Shown: in pieces, positions 62,520-64,000 of the stretch | How the letters are laid out: each line of letters begins with the position of its first letter | Position numbering within the stretch: position 1 is the first letter of the stretch | NCBI GenBank assembly: GCA_030374805.1 | Contig: JARGSG010000017.1 | Coordinates: 434,001 to 498,000, forward strand | Reading direction: 5' to 3' | DNA: 64,000 bases | Source of the DNA: Gracilaria gracilis | Taxonomy: Eukaryota; Rhodophyta; Florideophyceae; Gracilariales; Gracilariaceae | Translations under genes and position numbers: made by a program | The notes under the pieces: generated by a model | What the model saw: the letters and a program-made list of their open reading frames with translations, nothing else | Told to the model about the DNA's origin: nothing | Databases searched by the model: none

Positions 62520-63307
62520 TGTAGTGCAATGCCCCAAAGGGGAAAGAACCACGAAGACGTTCGGGATCTCCCTCACACGAGGTAGCACAGCAAGCAGAAC
62601 CCTTCCAGGGAATGACACGACAGAGTCGGTTTGTAAGGCCGAGGCCACCCTTCACGCCAGGCGTAGGAAGGTAAACCTGAAGGTTGGATCCGTGTAAACG
62701 ATGTGTGTGTATCCTCAGATGAGGCGGTGTTTCCACAGAGGTGGCAAGCGTGGCCGAGTGCCAGCACAAGCCGCGGGTCGCGGAGAACAACCCGAAAAGA
62801 AAGGGGAAAAGACGGAGAAGTCACGAGAGTGACTAAGGAAAACGGCAAAGCCGGGGGACACCTTATACAAGGGCGAAACGCGACAGTGGTTGGTAGAATA
62901 CTCCCAAACTGGGTTCCTTTAGATGACGCAGGGTGGTTAGACTACCGTATGCTACGGAGCCTTCCTCCTGATGGAGATAGAGGCGCTCGTAGGCGTGAAG
63001 TCTAGAGCTGAAACCCTGGTTGGGGGAGGTTTACTGGGTGCGGCGGCAGGGTCGCCGGCACACTAAGTAGTGGCGCTCTCCCCAAAGGGAATTAAATAAA
63101 CTAACTAAATTGACCCACATGCAGTGGTAACTACTCACCCTGTGTGGCACAACCTCCACGTGTATGTGGCCAACCTCCTGCACTCCACTTGTCACACGGA
63201 CTTACCCACTCTAGTGGTCGCCACCCTATTCATATAGGTAGCTACCCGGTTTACCGGAATTATGAATAAGTCCCTAAAGAATCCCCTCACGAGGGCGTTG
63301 CACTACA
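62520..63307 (-). repeat. 5' LTR (right on the plus strand)
   Basis: 788 bp, nine substitutions against 50778-51565. It carries the same plus-strand ATG (63262) as the left LTR, here reading outward into the flanking sequence. Confidence 0.95.
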
Positions 63308-63312
63308 CGGAC
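63308..63312. repeat. Target-site duplication CGGAC, right
   Basis: Directly follows the right LTR and equals 50773-50777. Confidence 0.92.
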
Positions 63313-63975
63313 TCGTGGAAAATGAAGGCGAAGGCAGGGCCGCACGTGATTGGTGCGCTTGACGCTTATAGCACTCAGAATCCTCTGGTCCCTGTACGGG
63401 TTTCAAGTACCAGTGCCCTAGAAACAACGACGCACACAACGGCCTTCCTAGAGAAGGAGAAAAAAATGCTTCTGTGCAACATAAAAGATGTTAGTCTGCA
63501 AGCATATATGTTGAACGCTGTTGCTGTGGTGATCAATGAGGATTATGCAAAGCAGCAATTGCTGAAGACACTATTGCCCACCATGCTATCATTCAGCACT
63601 GGGGCTGCGTAGACAAATGAGCATATGAAGGATGTTGTGCTTGAAAGGGGTCATATTGATGTCCGACAATGGAAGTGCAAATTGCACTGGTTGGTATCGC
63701 AAAGGTGCGGGGTGTACCTAGTTCGATTACGCGGACGCAACCTTGATCATGTTATCTGCATTGAAGCGCAACGTGGGTTGATTCTCGATGCTATGGAGCA
63801 ATTCCCTTTTCTCTTGTGCATGGAATCAGTCTGGTGCTGCGTGGGAGATCCCTGCAAGTTCGATAGAGTTCTCGAAATACGGGAAGTTAAAGAGACGCAG
63901 AGGTTTAACAAGAAATCGAAGAATGGTTCCCACCGCAGGGCACGGAGGAAAACACGCAAGTTGAGAACTAAATAA
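63308..63975 (+). pseudogene. Right part of the interrupted reading frame, possible protease-like domain
   Basis: After the target duplication (63308-63312) one frame runs to the TAA ending at 63975, with a single TAG at 63610. It is the same frame as 49989-50777 once the element and one duplicate are set aside. The last third shows QRCGVYLVRLRGRNLDHVIC, IEAQRGLILDAME and a Cys-rich WCCVGDP segment, ending in a very basic tail. A His followed by I/E then an Asp-containing ILD block is reminiscent of the His-Asp part of papain-like proteases seen in transposon-related proteins, but this is a weak resemblance. The LTR's ATG at 63262 runs in frame into this sequence for 116 codons. Confidence 0.45.
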
Positions 63976-64000
63976 AAGCGTCGGTTCAGTTAACTCAACT

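Larger units (their letters stand above)
50778..63307 (-). mobile_element. Complete Ty3/gypsy chromovirus-type LTR retrotransposon, 12.53 kb
   Basis: Two 788-bp LTRs (9 substitutions, no gaps), each starting TGTAGTGCAA and ending TTGCACTACA, a perfect 10-bp terminal inverted repeat, and a 5-bp target duplication CGGAC. The primer-binding site next to the right LTR and the polypurine tract next to the left LTR agree with minus-strand polarity. Order on the minus strand: gag, aspartic protease, RT, RNase H, integrase, then a separate frame with a chromodomain, then about 1.2 kb without sense coding, then a 683-codon ORF in antisense, then the 3' LTR. Protease-RT-RNase H-integrase order and the chromodomain place it among chromoviruses. 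The sense frames carry several stops and shifts, while the LTRs are about 99 percent identical, so the copy is fairly young but not autonomous. Confidence 0.93.

Noticed and set aside
1..64000. Alternative genetic code reading TGA (or TAG) as an amino acid
   Set aside because: All three stop codons occur inside the broken frames, and intact housekeeping genes end normally with TAA, TAG or TGA (IST1 ends with TGA).
1..64000. tRNA, rRNA or CRISPR
   Set aside because: No cloverleaf with paired acceptor and T-arm, no rRNA core sequence and no spaced identical repeats were found; the GGTTCGATTC-like word near 1450 on the minus strand has no matching stems. A covariance search would settle tRNAs.

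Overview
The window looks like nuclear DNA of a eukaryote with few, short introns. It has one compact island of ordinary genes (about 34.5-46.7 kb) set in a long run of transposable elements. The gene content (plastid-type histidinol-phosphate aminotransferase with an N-terminal extension, glycine cleavage H protein, a plant-type thiol/cysteine oxidase, RNA polymerase I subunit RPA43, ESCRT regulator IST1, PUS7), mostly intronless genes and a repeat-filled surrounding suggest an alga, most likely a red macroalga. That placement is inference only.

Layout. 1-5.1 kb: a decayed coiled-coil reading frame convergent with a CACTA/Plavaka-type (Tnp2-like) transposase. 5.1-7.9 kb: non-coding, with two tandem 0.5-kb units of intron-like modules and two long palindromes. 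7.9-19.5 kb: two inverted copies of one two-gene DNA transposon, each a Mutator-like (MULE) DDE transposase followed by a Cys-rich accessory protein; copy A is split by a 413-bp TIR element made of GATGTCC-like repeats. 19.9-20.4 kb: GC-rich minisatellite. 21.06-25.26 kb: a DIRS/PAT-like tyrosine-recombinase retrotransposon between 153-bp direct repeats. 26.8-33.8 kb: a second CACTA/Plavaka-like transposase with a divergent, spliced accessory gene; an intron of that gene holds a nested 1.8-kb DDE_Tnp_4 (Harbinger-like) transposon whose 5' flank is an array of five consecutive hairpins.

34.6-46.7 kb: the gene island. PUS7 (+), hisC (-), IST1 (+), GCSH (-), a retroelement relic, RPA43 (-), thiol dioxygenase (+) and a [2Fe-2S] ferredoxin-like protein (-). 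hisC/IST1 and RPA43/dioxygenase are divergent pairs. The dioxygenase and ferredoxin genes converge so tightly that their stop codons share one CTAG.

50.8-63.3 kb: a complete 12.53-kb Ty3/gypsy chromovirus-type LTR retrotransposon on the minus strand (788-bp LTRs, TGTAG...CTACA ends, 5-bp target duplication CGGAC, primer-binding and polypurine tracts, gag, protease, RT, RNase H, integrase, chromodomain). Its gag and pol are broken, but it carries an intact 683-codon ORF in antisense orientation whose ATG lies inside the LTR. The element interrupts an older reading frame: the two flanks (49,989-50,777 and 63,308-63,975) lie in one frame once the element and one target copy are set aside.

Across the window the mobile-element genes are interrupted more often by single stop codons than by frameshifts. 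The housekeeping genes are clean and end with normal TAA, TAG or TGA, so the genetic code appears standard.
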